From the NCBI GenBank assembly GCA_964017235.1, contig OZ024935.1:30731596-30795595 (forward strand): a stretch of DNA of 64,000 nt, given 5' to 3'. The notes under the pieces were generated by a model. It was not told the DNA's origin, made no database searches, and worked only from the letters and a program-made list of their open reading frames with translations. Position 1 is the first letter of the stretch, and every line of letters starts with the position of its first letter. Shown one piece after another: positions 30,841 to 42,789 of the stretch. This stretch comes from Sabellastarte sp. h YS-2021. Its lineage: Eukaryota; Annelida; Polychaeta; Sabellida; Sabellidae. The position numbers were made by a program, and so were the translations under genes.

Positions 30841-31373
30841 GTGAGTTTTTTAAATCTGTCCAAATTCTGAGTAAAGTAAGAGAGGCCTTCAATTCTACCG
30901 TATCTTGCCTTGAATATGTTTTGCTATATTTTGTAAGACAAATTGATCTACAAAAATACAGTTCCTGTGAAACCACAGTCAAACTTTCAGCTATAACTGA
31001 AAACTTAATTTCAGGTGAAGAAAAATAGTTATATTTTCTTAGCATTAGTAAACTAAGCCATGTTCACTTTTTGTACTTGATTTGGAATTTAAACATTGAT
31101 AAAAGGTTCACCATAATTTATAGATAACAGGATAAGTTTCACTAGAAAAGACCCTCTGGAGACCTGGGGCAATAGTCATGAAGGTCTCATTCAGATCTTT
31201 GTCTGAACTGGGCTCTATGTTTATGCAAAATTAAAAATCTTTTAACTGTATTCATGTCCTTGTCACATTGTTTTCTGTTGTACATACTTTTGTTGATGTT
31301 CTAGTTTTCCTGTTATTTGCATGTTCTATTTCTTTTTTGTGTTTTTTTTACACCTTTATTTAGTAAACAGCCA

Positions 31374-31446
31374 CCACACCACCTTACGGAAGACGACCAA
31401 TAACTTGGAGAAATTCAACACGGGGGTGCCTCTGTCTTATAGATAG
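31374..31446 (+). CDS. CDK5RAP2/myomegalin-like gene, last coding exon
   Basis: Follows TTTATTTAG. Joined in phase 1 to exon 10 it encodes LNSHHTTLRKTTNNLEKFNT then GVPLSYR, and stops at TAG 31444-31446. The tail is basic and short. An alternative ending is possible if exon 10 splices instead to an acceptor near 32659 (TTTTTCAG), giving LLLIENVMSNVS and a TGA. The first AATAAA after the stop is at 32124, another is at 32807. Confidence 0.65.
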
Positions 31447-31636
31447 TTGTTCTGTACACGTCACTGTTTCTAGGACTTAAACCTGGGTAGGCACTACACT
31501 TAGTCTTCTCTTGTTTACATAAATGTGATAGAAAATATACACTGGGGTCCATCTAACACTCTGTACAGTTGTTCTAAGAAATTTAAAAAAAAAAAATCCC
31601 AAATTAATTGGGGATGTACTAAAACACACCTTTTGA

Positions 31637-31700
31637 CGGAATCCCGGAATAGGATTGGTTTTGCGTTGCTGGCCTCTCGATGAAACCGACCCAACCCTAG
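31637..31700 (-). repeat. hAT-like terminal fragment (second copy)
   Basis: On the minus strand it starts TAGGGTTGGGTCGGT and ends TTCCGGGATTCCG, matching 6176-6250 in order and spacing. Confidence 0.45.
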
Positions 31701-34665
31701 TACAAACCTGGCTGAATGCAACAGGAAGGATTCACAAAGGTCTTGTCTTGATTATGACCTTAGTTCTTGAAATTAACATAAAAACCAACTTTGACCTTTG
31801 TCCCAAGTCACCAGTCTAAAGCAAGTTCTGTATTTAAGTTTGTGTCTTCTCACACTGTCTTATTGTATGTGTTAGATAAGGGGAACGTATTTTCAACCTA
31901 TTGCACTAATATTTTTCATGACTCTTTTTCTGGCTGGGATTCAAAACAACTACATACTGAATGATGTCCTATATTTTACACATTTAACCAAATATACCTT
32001 TTTAAGCCATATTTTGATGATAATTATGAAGTCAGGAAGTGCAAATTGAGTGCAAATAACATGAGCATGCAAACTCATTACACATCACTTGGAAGATTTG
32101 AAAAATTGTCCAAAATGACAGACAATAAAAGAATCTCTTAAGTCAGAATGTCAGTGTAGTAGTCTCTTTTAGGGAAAATAGCACTCGTGTCATGGCAGTA
32201 GGAATAAAAGTATGCTAACCTGTAGTTTGGTTTTCATTTTGGGTGATTCTTTCAGCACATTAGACTAAGGTTTATCCTAATTCTACCTGGAAGTGCCTTC
32301 TTAAGCAACAAAATAGTGAATTCCTGAAATTTACTGCTAATAAGTTATAATTACCATAGATTGGTGAGTATTAATGAAAGGAATTTTGATTAGCAGGACA
32401 TTCTTATTGTGTTACCAAAAGTGTCAGTATTTGATATCCTATGGGAGGGGGATTGAGTTGGGAACTCATTGGTGGTTCTCAAGTTGGGCAAATGGCCACT
32501 GGACAATGATACCTGTGGTTGTGAGTTCTAGTCTAACTCGTTATAACATGTAGGAGATCTTGACAAACTGTCTAAATGATACTCTCAGATGTTTATGTAG
32601 AGAAAAGTTATCAGGTTGTAGATAACACTGCTTAGTGAATTTCTTCTTGTATTTTTCAGTGCTACTTATAGAAAACGTGATGAGTAACGTTTCATGAAGG
32701 GAAGAGGAAAAAGGTACAAAACTTTTGATGAAACCTGCAGTGGAGGACTGTTTATTATATGTTTATGTCACACAAGCATTGTCAACAAGATGGTTTTACA
32801 ATTAGAAATAAACTTTTGTATTTCAAAGGAAAGCTAAATACTCTGCCTAATAGTTCTACTTTGTAGAATTTGAAAAATCATTAAATATCCAGTCATAAAG
32901 TGGAGAGTTTAAGCTTTCACATGTTAATTTCTAACGGAACATTATGAATCTTGTTTTTTCGAGTTTTTGTAAGTGAAATGTGTCCTGTCTTTGTAAATTA
33001 ATTTGACTGTCCACAATATGCAAGACTTTCAATCTACTTTAAGTTTTGTTAATTTCGGGAATAGTTTGTGAATATCTATGAATATTGAATGGTTCTTCCT
33101 TAAGAGATGCTGATTTACTTTCAGTTTCATATTCAGGTTTCAGTTTCATTTTTACACAGGAAAATTAAAATGGAAAATGTTAGTAGCAAGCTCATTCGTG
33201 TTGAAGTAGAATGATAGAAAAAAAAAAGTCGACCAAGGTTCAGCAATCTGTGGAATTTAACGTATATAACAGTTTCGCTATTTTGTTTAGATTGCTGTTC
33301 ATGATATTGACTTTTGTGACAAAAGTTATACTCATACATGTGTCTTCATACTATCTATACTTAAATGTACATTTCGACATGGTTTAAGTCTTGATTTCTG
33401 ATGCTTCTATGTATTCACCAGGCTTGTGCTAGAAACAAATACATGGTTGAATTTCGTGGTAAAAAAATATGATGTTTTGTCACAGGAAACAGTTTCCCAG
33501 AGGAAATCCCCATACTATACCATGAATTATGTGGACATTCTTATACAAATTTGTGCTTTTTGTGACAGCTTAGGGGTCTCTCTGATCTGTGGTAGAATTG
33601 AAGGATATGTTACTTCGTACAAAGGAAGGGGGGTAGCCAGAGAGATGAATTTCATGCCCTGTGGCAAAGTATCGTGTTTTTTACCTGACAAGTGCCTCTT
33701 ACAGCATAAAATGTGATAGTAGTTTTCTCATATTTCATTTGCCTGTGCATTTTAAGTGTGGCTTTTCTAATATCCTTATAGTGACAAGCTTTGCTATTGT
33801 TTGTGTATATTTCTGTATTCTATCTGAAAACACTCACATTATTGATGCCATTTATCATCTAAAACATCAACCGTTCAACTTTTGTTGTTTAAACATATTG
33901 CTGTCCTGTGTTTCTTGTTACCACAGAAATACAAGAACTAGTTTCTTGGTATATGCTGTACACGTAGAAAGGAATCAGATTTGAGGTGGTTTTAACAGGT
34001 TTTGTACTTGACTCTCACTAATGTGATCATGGGTTTGAAACAACCCAATTGCAATATTTGGAATTCACTGATGAGACCTCTGGGGTTGACATGAAATTAA
34101 AAACCCAACTTTGTCCCATAATGCAGCACAGTTTATACTACAAAACCACCCTGAAATTTTGGATTTGTCTAATTGTTTTACTCTTCTTAAGTTGTTGGGT
34201 AAATAGATACTGTGGCTTGTGTATCTGTGATAGGAGAAAGGAAACATACAAGCAAAACCCTTTCATTTTTTATAAGGGGTGTGTTTTCATGGACAGCTAC
34301 ATATTTGTAACATCTTTGTATCAGAAGAGGATTATGTCATCGGTAAATAGATAATCATTAGACGATTAATGATGTATTTACATAAGAAAACACACATTAC
34401 TAAACTATGTGGAAGAATCTTTTATGTCAGCACTTCAAAATGTAAAATAAAGACCGGTGTTTTTTAAATTGAATTGTTTATTATAGCTATATGAAGAAAA
34501 CATTTAACTTTGTTATTGAAATGTTAAAAAGATTTTAGAATTTGTTTATATATGTGAGCATGTTAGTATCCTTTATTTTGTGTTTAAGATTAGTAATTTA
34601 TAAGAGTGATTTTTGTACATATCATTGATTTGTTTATTTTTTGTAATGTTTTAGTATTTATATGA

Positions 34666-34685
34666 ATATATATATATATATATAT
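34666..34685. repeat. AT dinucleotide microsatellite
   Basis: About ten TA units. Confidence 0.9.
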
Positions 34686-34755
34686 GAATAACAATATGTA
34701 TGAGTACAGGTTTTAAGTGTGTTTAAATGAAAATGATTTTAAGTGTATGAACATT

Positions 34756-36693
34756 ATGACAGTTAGTGTTAGGAATCGGTCTAAAAAATCAGAATCGATT
34801 AATCGGTAATTCTAAGCGATCGATTATCGATTACAATCGTTTTTCTGCTTGCTTTGTAAGAAAGACAGAATATTCTTTTTTAACCAAATATAATAACAAT
34901 AGTCTTCCAATAGGTCAGTGGTGAAAAAATCCAGGTTATTTGTTTACAGTTTGGGGTAGGGAAGGGGCTATGTTAGGAAACCAATAGGTTGAAGAGTCAA
35001 CAAATATCTGTGTTAGCAATAATATAATTATCTACTAAGTTGACCTTAGCAATTTTCATTCTCCCTTTTCATCAGCTAAATCATTTACAGTGTTTGAATG
35101 TAACTTCAGCAGATTAGCAATCAATCATGCTTAAAATAAACAATATTTCAACCCCTTTTGTTCAACATCACTTTGTGGTACACCCGTGTTATGAACTCAG
35201 GACACTTTTTTTAACAAACAGTGTATATATACATATACAACAAAGAAGAATAGAATATCTGCTTATCCTTATCATATGTCAAGAACAGTGACTGCCAAGC
35301 AGCTTCTGAAAATTATCCTGCAGAAAATGCTTCTTTGGGAACTAAACAGCTAGACATGTATTCATGGAATTTTCCTTCTATTTTTAACTCGGGACACTTT
35401 TCAAAGACATGCTATTTTCATTAATCAAATGGAAGAGTGACTTTTATTTTTTCTGGTCAATATTGACATTTTGTAATATATACTAGATTATATGAAACAG
35501 TCTGACACAAGTGAACATGTGTTTCAGCATTGTCACTCAAGTATATGCGTGTTAGATGGGGTCTGGAATATGGGACTCTTATCTCAGGAATAATATGATA
35601 AAAATTTCTCAAAGCAACATATATATGACATAAATAGTTGTATATCATTGATACATGGATGGTGCAGTTATTTTATGTATTTAGCACTTGTATATGTTTC
35701 AGTACATGGGTGTCCTGAGTTAAAACCTTCCCAAGTTAGCAACACAGGTGTACTGTTTTTATAACACATATCTTTTTTCTTTCCTAATTTTACTTCAAAC
35801 TGAAAATATCTCCTAGCCTGGCCTTCCAGGCTGTCTGAACCATAATGCAAACGTGAAATATTTTTGCCATAATGCACACTGTATCAAAGGCCTTTCTTGT
35901 CTGGGAGTCTCCTCAGCAAGCTAGCCTAAGTAAGTGTATAAGAACATTATGAAAAATACTCATAATGCAGTCAAACAGTTGTGCCTTCTTTATACATATA
36001 AATGCCTGTGGCAAGGCTAAGTATCTCCCACCAGCTTCAATGAAGTCAGATATCCCTCACTCTTTCTCTTACTGTAAAGCATTTGTCTATTATTCTGTTA
36101 AATTTCTCTCATCCTGAAAACAATATTCCATGAATTTCCCTTTTTAAGCAGATCTTCATGATTTATTCATTTCATATAATTATAATTTCTTAGATACTGT
36201 AAAATTCTAAGTATGGCAATGTAGTAAACATTTCAGTTTTCTTGTTCAACAAAATTTGTCAAAAATATTCATGGCAGACTGCTGAAGTATTACAGTAGTG
36301 TTATCTCTCTCCACTTGATTTATGGCCAAGGTTGTTATTCCCCATTTATAGGGAATATGTATGTTGTGTATGAAGCAGTGAAAGTTAAATTTAATTTAGG
36401 TTGAACTTAGTTTATTGTATTAAAAGATCTTCTAAATACGTAAAGAAATTTTGAGTTTTAGTTGTAACCAACAGGAAGTAGATACCAGTCAAAGAAACAT
36501 GGCAGATAATGTAAACAGATGTTACGAAAATAAAATGTTAAATATCTGTAGAAAAAGGGAAAATTAGGTGTTTTATAAATCTTACTTTCGATTCACAATC
36601 GATTCTTAAAATGAGAATTGATTTTCTACATCGAAACTTTTAAATAGACGTCGAATCGATTTTCCGTCGAATCGTAGGACCACTAATGACAGT
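34756..36693. mobile_element. 1.9-kb hAT-like non-autonomous element with 8-bp target duplication
   Basis: The element is 34764-36685 (1,922 bp), flanked by ATGACAGT at 34756-34763 and 36686-36693. The ends read TAGTGTTAGGAATCGG on the left and, inward from the right, TAGTGGTCCTACGATTCG. Both subterminal regions are dense in AATCGATT-type words. No transposase ORF is present. Its TAGTG ends and ATCGAT-rich borders resemble the MITE at 29225-29576, suggesting a related family. Confidence 0.78.
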
Positions 36694-38608
36694 AGACTCT
36701 GTACACCTTAATTATTAGGCATCTGTGAATGACTGAATTACAACACATGTAAAGTTCTCGTATTGTCATTCTTGTTGCTTTTAAATTAAATTTATTGTTT
36801 ACTTCTTCATGCCCATGTTAGGCCATGTGATAAATTATGACGGGCATCTTTGAAAATGGAAAATTGAATTTAAAAAAATAATATAATGTTGGCTCTATTT
36901 ACGCAGAGTCTATTGTCAATAAAAGAAACATGTATGATTTTCAGCTTAGTTAGTGCCTCATCTTCACCACTTGTTAGAGGTTGGTAATGTGTGTATATTT
37001 TTAGCAGAGATTTTTAGATGCAGTGCACTATTTTTTTAGCTGTATAATGTTTGTTGGGTCTTTGTTGGTTGCATTTTCATTAAATTTGTACTTATTTTTT
37101 CACCCTCAGTAATCTGCATATATCTACTCATGTGAGCATTTAGTCTGTGTTTCCATAGTTACAATTTGCCGCCATGCTTTGCAATGTCTTGTTTTCACAT
37201 ACTTCAGCCTGATGTTTTACAATAAATTAATTGCACATTCCTCTCCAATAAATGTGTATAGACCAGACACGTTTATGTGCAGTTTCTTTAATCTTGAAAA
37301 AAAAGTCTTGTAAATCATGTCAGTACAGACAGAAAGTCTAAAATGAGTTGAAACCTTGCTGTCAGAGATAGCAAGTCATGCACATGGGAACATTCATGTC
37401 CTTGTGTATGAAAAACCTCTTACTATCTGAACAGCACTTCCAAGTAACTAAGATTTCTAAATAAACACTTAGATTTCATAGAAAAATGGCTTCTGAAGAC
37501 GCAAGAATTAAATATAACGGAACTCCACGTAAAGGTGGCAAAGCAGTGTGTGTAGACATGGACGACAATCTCTTAAGTTTGTGAAATACTGATTTGATTA
37601 AAAAGCTTTTTGAAACTGTGGAATTTTAACTCAGGTAAAAGGTCATACTTTTTACAATTTAGTTACTTCTAAACTGCAGAACAGACTATACATTTATTCC
37701 ATTTGCTTCGTAAAGGCAAGCTTGATTTACAGGGCTCTAAGTTTGTGTATAAAATCTTATGTGAGTGTGAACCGACACAGTAAGAAAGATAGAAATAGAT
37801 TTACTGACCATATTAGACAGTTTTCTCAGAATGTTTGTGAATAAAGGTAATGTATAACTTAACTGTATCAATGTATTTTTACCACGTTAGGAACATTAAA
37901 AACACATATTTAAATGGGAATGATTTTGCTGAAGTATTAGGTATCTACTTTTCAGATAGAGACTGCTCGGTGTATGGCAAACTACAAAAGTAAAAATTCT
38001 TTAAATGCAGTCATAGTAAAGACCCATTAAAAACATAACTCTACAATGTAGTGCTATTTTACACAGCTTTGTAGTTATACCTGAGTAACATTAATGTACA
38101 TGGAAATTCCCAAACTGGGTGTGGTTATAAACCTTACCAAGTTACAGCTGAGAAAAAAAATTTCTATTAAGGCTGTTTATTGCATCTATATTTGGTGTTA
38201 AACAGAATGTAAACTCACAATTTTTGACCCCATCTTATATTCTGATAAAACATTGGTGACGGATTAATGTAGATGTATATACTAGGGATCCGTGGAAACT
38301 GTTTAATGTGTGAAAATGTTTTAATAGGCAGGAAACATTTATCAGTATTATATGTGAGTGCATGACTTTGAATGTGTAAACCATATCTCTGTTGTATAAA
38401 GTGTAATTTAAAAAAAAAAAACACTACTGTGGATGAAGAAGTCTTATGTTTCTGTGTACTGTTTGTGACAATGTACACGATCGTAGTACTAACATGTTAG
38501 AATGTATCAGTAATGTAGGTTAAATAGTCACACCATAGCAAAATCAGATAATAGATCAGAGTACTAGGAAGAATCTACAAACTTAACCCTCCCTGGGGAA
38601 GGAAAAGG

Positions 38609-38610
<2 letters not shown>
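36694..38610. other. Intergenic sequence
   Basis: AT-rich. The only coding candidate is a 32-codon ORF at 37486-37584 starting AAAAATGGCT; there is no support beyond its start context. Confidence 0.45.

Positions 38611-38659
<49 letters not shown>
38611..38659 (+). repeat. Run of 49 G
   Basis: Uninterrupted G from 38611 to 38659, preceded by GGAAAAGGTT. Exact length may be unreliable. Confidence 0.9.
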
Positions 38660-38660
<1 letters not shown>

Positions 38661-39669
38661 GGCTACCTTTATACCATAATAGTTTTTGAAGAATTTAAAA
38701 CATGTCAGGCATATTTCTTTAAGGATCCAAGTTGAAACAGATCTTTTAGGAAGCCATACGTAATGAATGGGCATGCACTGTGGAAATGTATCAGGGAAGT
38801 ATGGAGTTGTATTTAGAATGAATGATAAGTAAAAATGTAAGTCTTTTGTGCCCTTTTGATTTTTGCTCAAATTTCTGTAAATATTTGATTTTTTCTTTTA
38901 TCTCATTGTGTGTATGAGGAAATTTGTGTATAAAAATTTGGATCAGAAAAAAAGCACTATTTTCTCTGTTGCATTAAATTTGCCAAGGAAAGTAATAGTA
39001 TTTCAAATTTATATCTGAATTTTTATCAAAACTGAGAAAACATTTAATTGAATATTACATATGATTTAATTTGGTTTTAAATTCTGGGGTCAAAGGTCAC
39101 TTCTTTGTAACATTTTTTTCCAGGCACATTTGGTTTTATACCATCTTTTTTTGTAAACCTCACAAAGGAATATTTGTGCCTGTGCTTTTTGACATTTGTT
39201 TGTACATGTGAAGTTTTACTAATAATTCTTCAAGTATTACTGAATCTCTCAATACTAGTACAGAATATTAATTGATATATCTATCTTTAGTATACTCATT
39301 TTATTATCAATATTTGTTAATGTTCTCATCAATGTATATATCTTTCTGTAAAATTGGGAAGATTTTTGTGTTTGTAATATAACATTGTAAGACAAATCAT
39401 TCTTGCAATATGTGTAATCGCATCAGCTGTTTAATATTGAATAAATTTTTATGAAGATTCTATATAGAATTTTTCTTTATCATAAAGCCATAAGTCTTTC
39501 AGTATAAAACTACAAGTGAAAAAACAAGAAGAGCTGAAATACAGCTGAACCTTGCTAAATCACATCTTAGCAAGGTCATTCAGAAAATTAGCAAGGTCAC
39601 GGATTCAGTTAAGTTTAACTTTCACAGAAAAATGGCTTAGCTAATCTTTGAATTCAATTGGTATTTACC
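38660..39669. other. Intergenic sequence
   Basis: AT-rich; nothing recognised. Confidence 0.5.
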
Positions 39670-39778
39670 AAGTTAAGCTAAATTTTGGATTAAGGGCAGC
39701 AGATTCAACTATATTTAATCCAGAATTAAATCCAAATTGATGGCTTGATTAAAGTTAATCCAAAAAATAGCTTAACTT
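39670..39778. repeat. Inverted repeat, 24-bp arms
   Basis: 39670-39693 (AAGTTAAGC to TTGGATTAA) pairs with 39755-39778 (TTAATCC to GCTTAACTT). Several further TTAATCC and GGATTAA words lie between the arms. Probably a small MITE remnant. Confidence 0.7.
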
Positions 39779-40249
39779 CTGTGTGAATACTTACGTTAAC
39801 CCATTCAATGTTTAAATTAAGCTGGTTTTTATGTCGTCACTCTGCGGCGTGGGCATACACGTCCGCATACGCGTCCACGTGAACAACTTCTCCTCCAAAA
39901 CTACAAGGCCTAGAAACATGCTATTTTTTTTAAAAGATACCTTATCTATCGTGGATGAAAAATTGTTCAAGGCATGCAAATCTGTCTGTTCGTCTGTTTG
40001 CTAGAGACAAGGGGGGTACCCCCACCAAAAGTGTGAAAATTTCAACATTTTATCACAATTTTCTCAGTGACTATTGAAGGGATTTCTCTCATATCTTGCA
40101 TATATGTACTAGGCCAGAGGTAGATTCTCTTGTGTGAGTATGAGACCTGGATCTGTCTTAATTTTTTTTAATAAATATTTTTAATATTTTTAATGCATTA
40201 AAATTCATGAAATCATGCACTAAATCACTTATAACTTGAAAAGTATAGC
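39779..40249. other. Sequence upstream of DIRS copy B
   Basis: Not coding. The last about 30 nt (TAAATCACTTATAACTTGAA onward) match the 155-bp satellite unit found on the other side of copy B. Confidence 0.6.
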
Positions 40250-40266
40250 TTTTATTACGCTACAAT

Positions 40267-40415
40267 AGCTTACCATGTGGGACTTAATGCTGTTCTCAGG
40301 TTGCCACACCCGGGGCCAACGTCTTAGAAAAAAAGATCGTTCTTGTTAGCCACCGGATATACTGGTAGTTGTCGTCACGTGATAACTTCTGACCAATCGC
40401 CCTACTTTCTCGTTG
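40267..40415 (+). repeat. Left inverted terminal repeat, copy B
   Basis: 149 bp, inverse of 46426-46574, with the same block order as in copy A. Confidence 0.92.
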
Positions 40416-40640
40416 GCCACGATGACTGGTAGCAGTTTGTAAATATACAGACATTTTCATTTATTTCTCAGTATTCACGTATTGTTGGAGGCTAATATTT
40501 GAATATTTCTTTAAATATATTTCATAGATTATACTGTAAAATTTTTAATTTCACAACTTAAGTATTTTCCTTACAATCCGCGTGTTTTGAGTTTTCTCGG
40601 TTCAGGCAATTTCAATTGTACGTCTTTTTATTGCGTTAAA

Positions 40641-42789
40641 ATGTCTCTCCATCAAGCAAACAAAGACAAACCGAGAGCTCAGAAATGCCGCCATTTTTGC
40701 TTCAGTTTTGATACTCGTAATTACTGCCCTACCTGTAGGGAGGCTGGCAAGGGAGATGACCCCTGTGTCACTTTTGAAGCACCCTGCCATATTTGCACGT
40801 CTCTCACTGATGAACAATTGCAAAAAATTCAAAACAGGAAGCGGTACTTAAAAAAGCAAAAAGCGGAAACTAGTTCCAAAGATGAACTAGATCTCTTGGG
40901 TGAAGGCGATGGGGACTCTTTTACTGGTTCTAATGCAGACCTTGAGAGTGCTGCCGATAACCTCTTTACCTCACCCCCCCGTCCTCAACCTCTCGCCTTC
41001 AGTTCTTTATCACTAAAGACCCCAGCCAAAGCTGTTCCACCCACCCCAGGTACTGTTTTACAAAACAAAATTCAAAGAAATCTAGAGAAATCCCTGGGTG
41101 ATTCCTTAAATATACATATCCAGCAGCAAATGGGTTCCTTCCAGGCATCCATGTTAGAAGCATTTCAATCACTCCGAGAGGAGTTGGCAGTTAAAAAGCC
41201 TGCCGAGGTTGATCCCTCGCCTCATGCTTCAAAAGCTGGCCCATCCAGCAACTCTGCTGCTACCCCCTCCGAGGTCAAGTACTAATGCACAGTCCGAGGC
41301 AATGGATGTGGACGTTGGTCCAGCACTCCCTCCTCGACTAGTACTTAACCAAACTTCCTCGGATCAGTATGTTGCCCCTTCTGAAGCTATACCGAAGGAT
41401 TCCTCGTACTCACACAAAAAACAAAGCCACAGGCAAACAGTAGTACCGAGCTCTGCCTCGGATCAACTGGATGAGGATTCCGACGAACCTCGGATCCATC
41501 CTAGACCTAAGAAACACTCTGACAAGAGCAAGCATAAATCTAGGTCCAGATATGTGTCATCTTCAGAGGAAGATCACTCCCCTGTGGCCAGACACAGGTC
41601 TTCTAAGCCCTCTAGGGCTCAGCCCTCAGGCGCAGCTTCTGATCAAGACCTCCCACAACATGATCCAGACCCCCCTTATTATAGGGAAGTAGCCCTGTCT
41701 GACATTCCCTCCCAATACTCTGAAGAGGTAGACACCTTCAGGCGCATTCTTTCTCTCCCTGACCCCAGGGACTCTATGCCTAGGTCTTCAACTTCAGTGT
41801 TGGGTCTGGATGACGAAAAAGGCCGTCAAGAGCTCAGACCTAGAGGTCCTTCCTCTATCCTGCCACTTAGCTCAGTTATCAAGGACGCCTTTGATAAATT
41901 TCAACATGATTTCAAAGCTGCCAATTTATCTGAGGGAAAATATGTCAAGCCTCCTCCATCCACTTCTAAGTGGTATAAGGTTGGACAGCCCACTTTTCAA
42001 GACAAAATCCAGGAGTTGAATACGGACTTTGCCAAGATCTGTATTACTCCTAGACCTCCTGGGGCACCAGTAGCCAAAGTCCCTATGCCAGTCCTTAAGG
42101 AGCTGGAACATCAGGCTAGACAAAATATTTCAACCCTCAATTTCACCGCTGCCTTTGCCAAAACCTCTTCTTCTTGCAATGCTTCCTTGGAAAAGTGCCA
42201 ACATAGCATCAAGTCAACTGTCAAGAAGATAAAGTCTCAGATCCAGAAAGGTGCCAATCCTGAGAAAGCAGCAAAGCACGGATATGAGGAAGTTGCTGAG
42301 TACTTGGATTTTTGGAACAAGACGGTTCTTGTTCAACATAGAGCTCTTACCTGTCTCAGCAAATCGCTAGCCCATATTCTCCAGAGGGAATTATATTCCA
42401 TGGCTAATACCGGCTTGCTTAGGCGCGAAGCCGAAATGACTCTATTGCATCCCCAGCTAAGGGAAACGAGACGCCAAGAACTTAGGAACTCGTCCTTCTG
42501 GGACTCCTCCTTGTTCGAGACTCAACTTGTAAAGGAAGGTGAGGACTTCCTTCTCAAAAAAGGCACCTCAAAAGATTCTCAGGGTTTTGCACCCTACCAG
42601 AATAAGCCCTTTCGTGGCCCCCACAAGAAAAGAGGCTCCTACAGGAAACGCCCCTATGGGGGCAATACCTCTCAAAGCAGTAACCAATGCTTTCCCTCGG
42701 GAAGAGGAAAATCCAACTTCAGAGGCTCCAGGGGTCGTTTTCGACCCCACAATAGGGGAAGGGGGCGTGGAAACCCCCCTTCGCAATGA
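40641..42789 (+). pseudogene. DIRS ORF1 gag-like, frameshifted, copy B
   Basis: Starts at the conserved ATG 40641 (MSLHQANKDKP). The N-terminal Cys cluster is complete. Near 41262 an 11-nt deletion relative to copy C shifts the frame, so the first part ends at TAA 41283-41285 after SAATPSEVKY. The rest of gag remains open in its original frame from about 41209 to the TGA at 42787-42789, including the helical domain and the RG-rich tail. The lesion sits in the Ser/Pro-rich linker. Unless the frame is bypassed, this copy makes only a truncated gag. Confidence 0.88.

Larger units (their letters stand above)
31447..34755. other. 3' untranslated and flanking sequence
   Basis: Probable 3' UTR followed by intergenic DNA. 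AATAAA signals occur at 32124 and 32807. 31637-31700 is a minus-strand relative of the hAT-like fragment at 6176-6250. Open frames of 70-107 codons between 33400 and 34360 look random: no family resemblance and no splice context. Confidence 0.5.

Noticed and set aside
33426-34354. Three overlapping-size ORFs of 96-107 codons
   Set aside because: AT-rich Cys/Phe/Ile-heavy translations, no family resemblance, no splice or promoter context; likely chance.
38583-38870. Proline-rich ORF on the minus strand
   Set aside because: The proline tract is the translation of the 49-G run.
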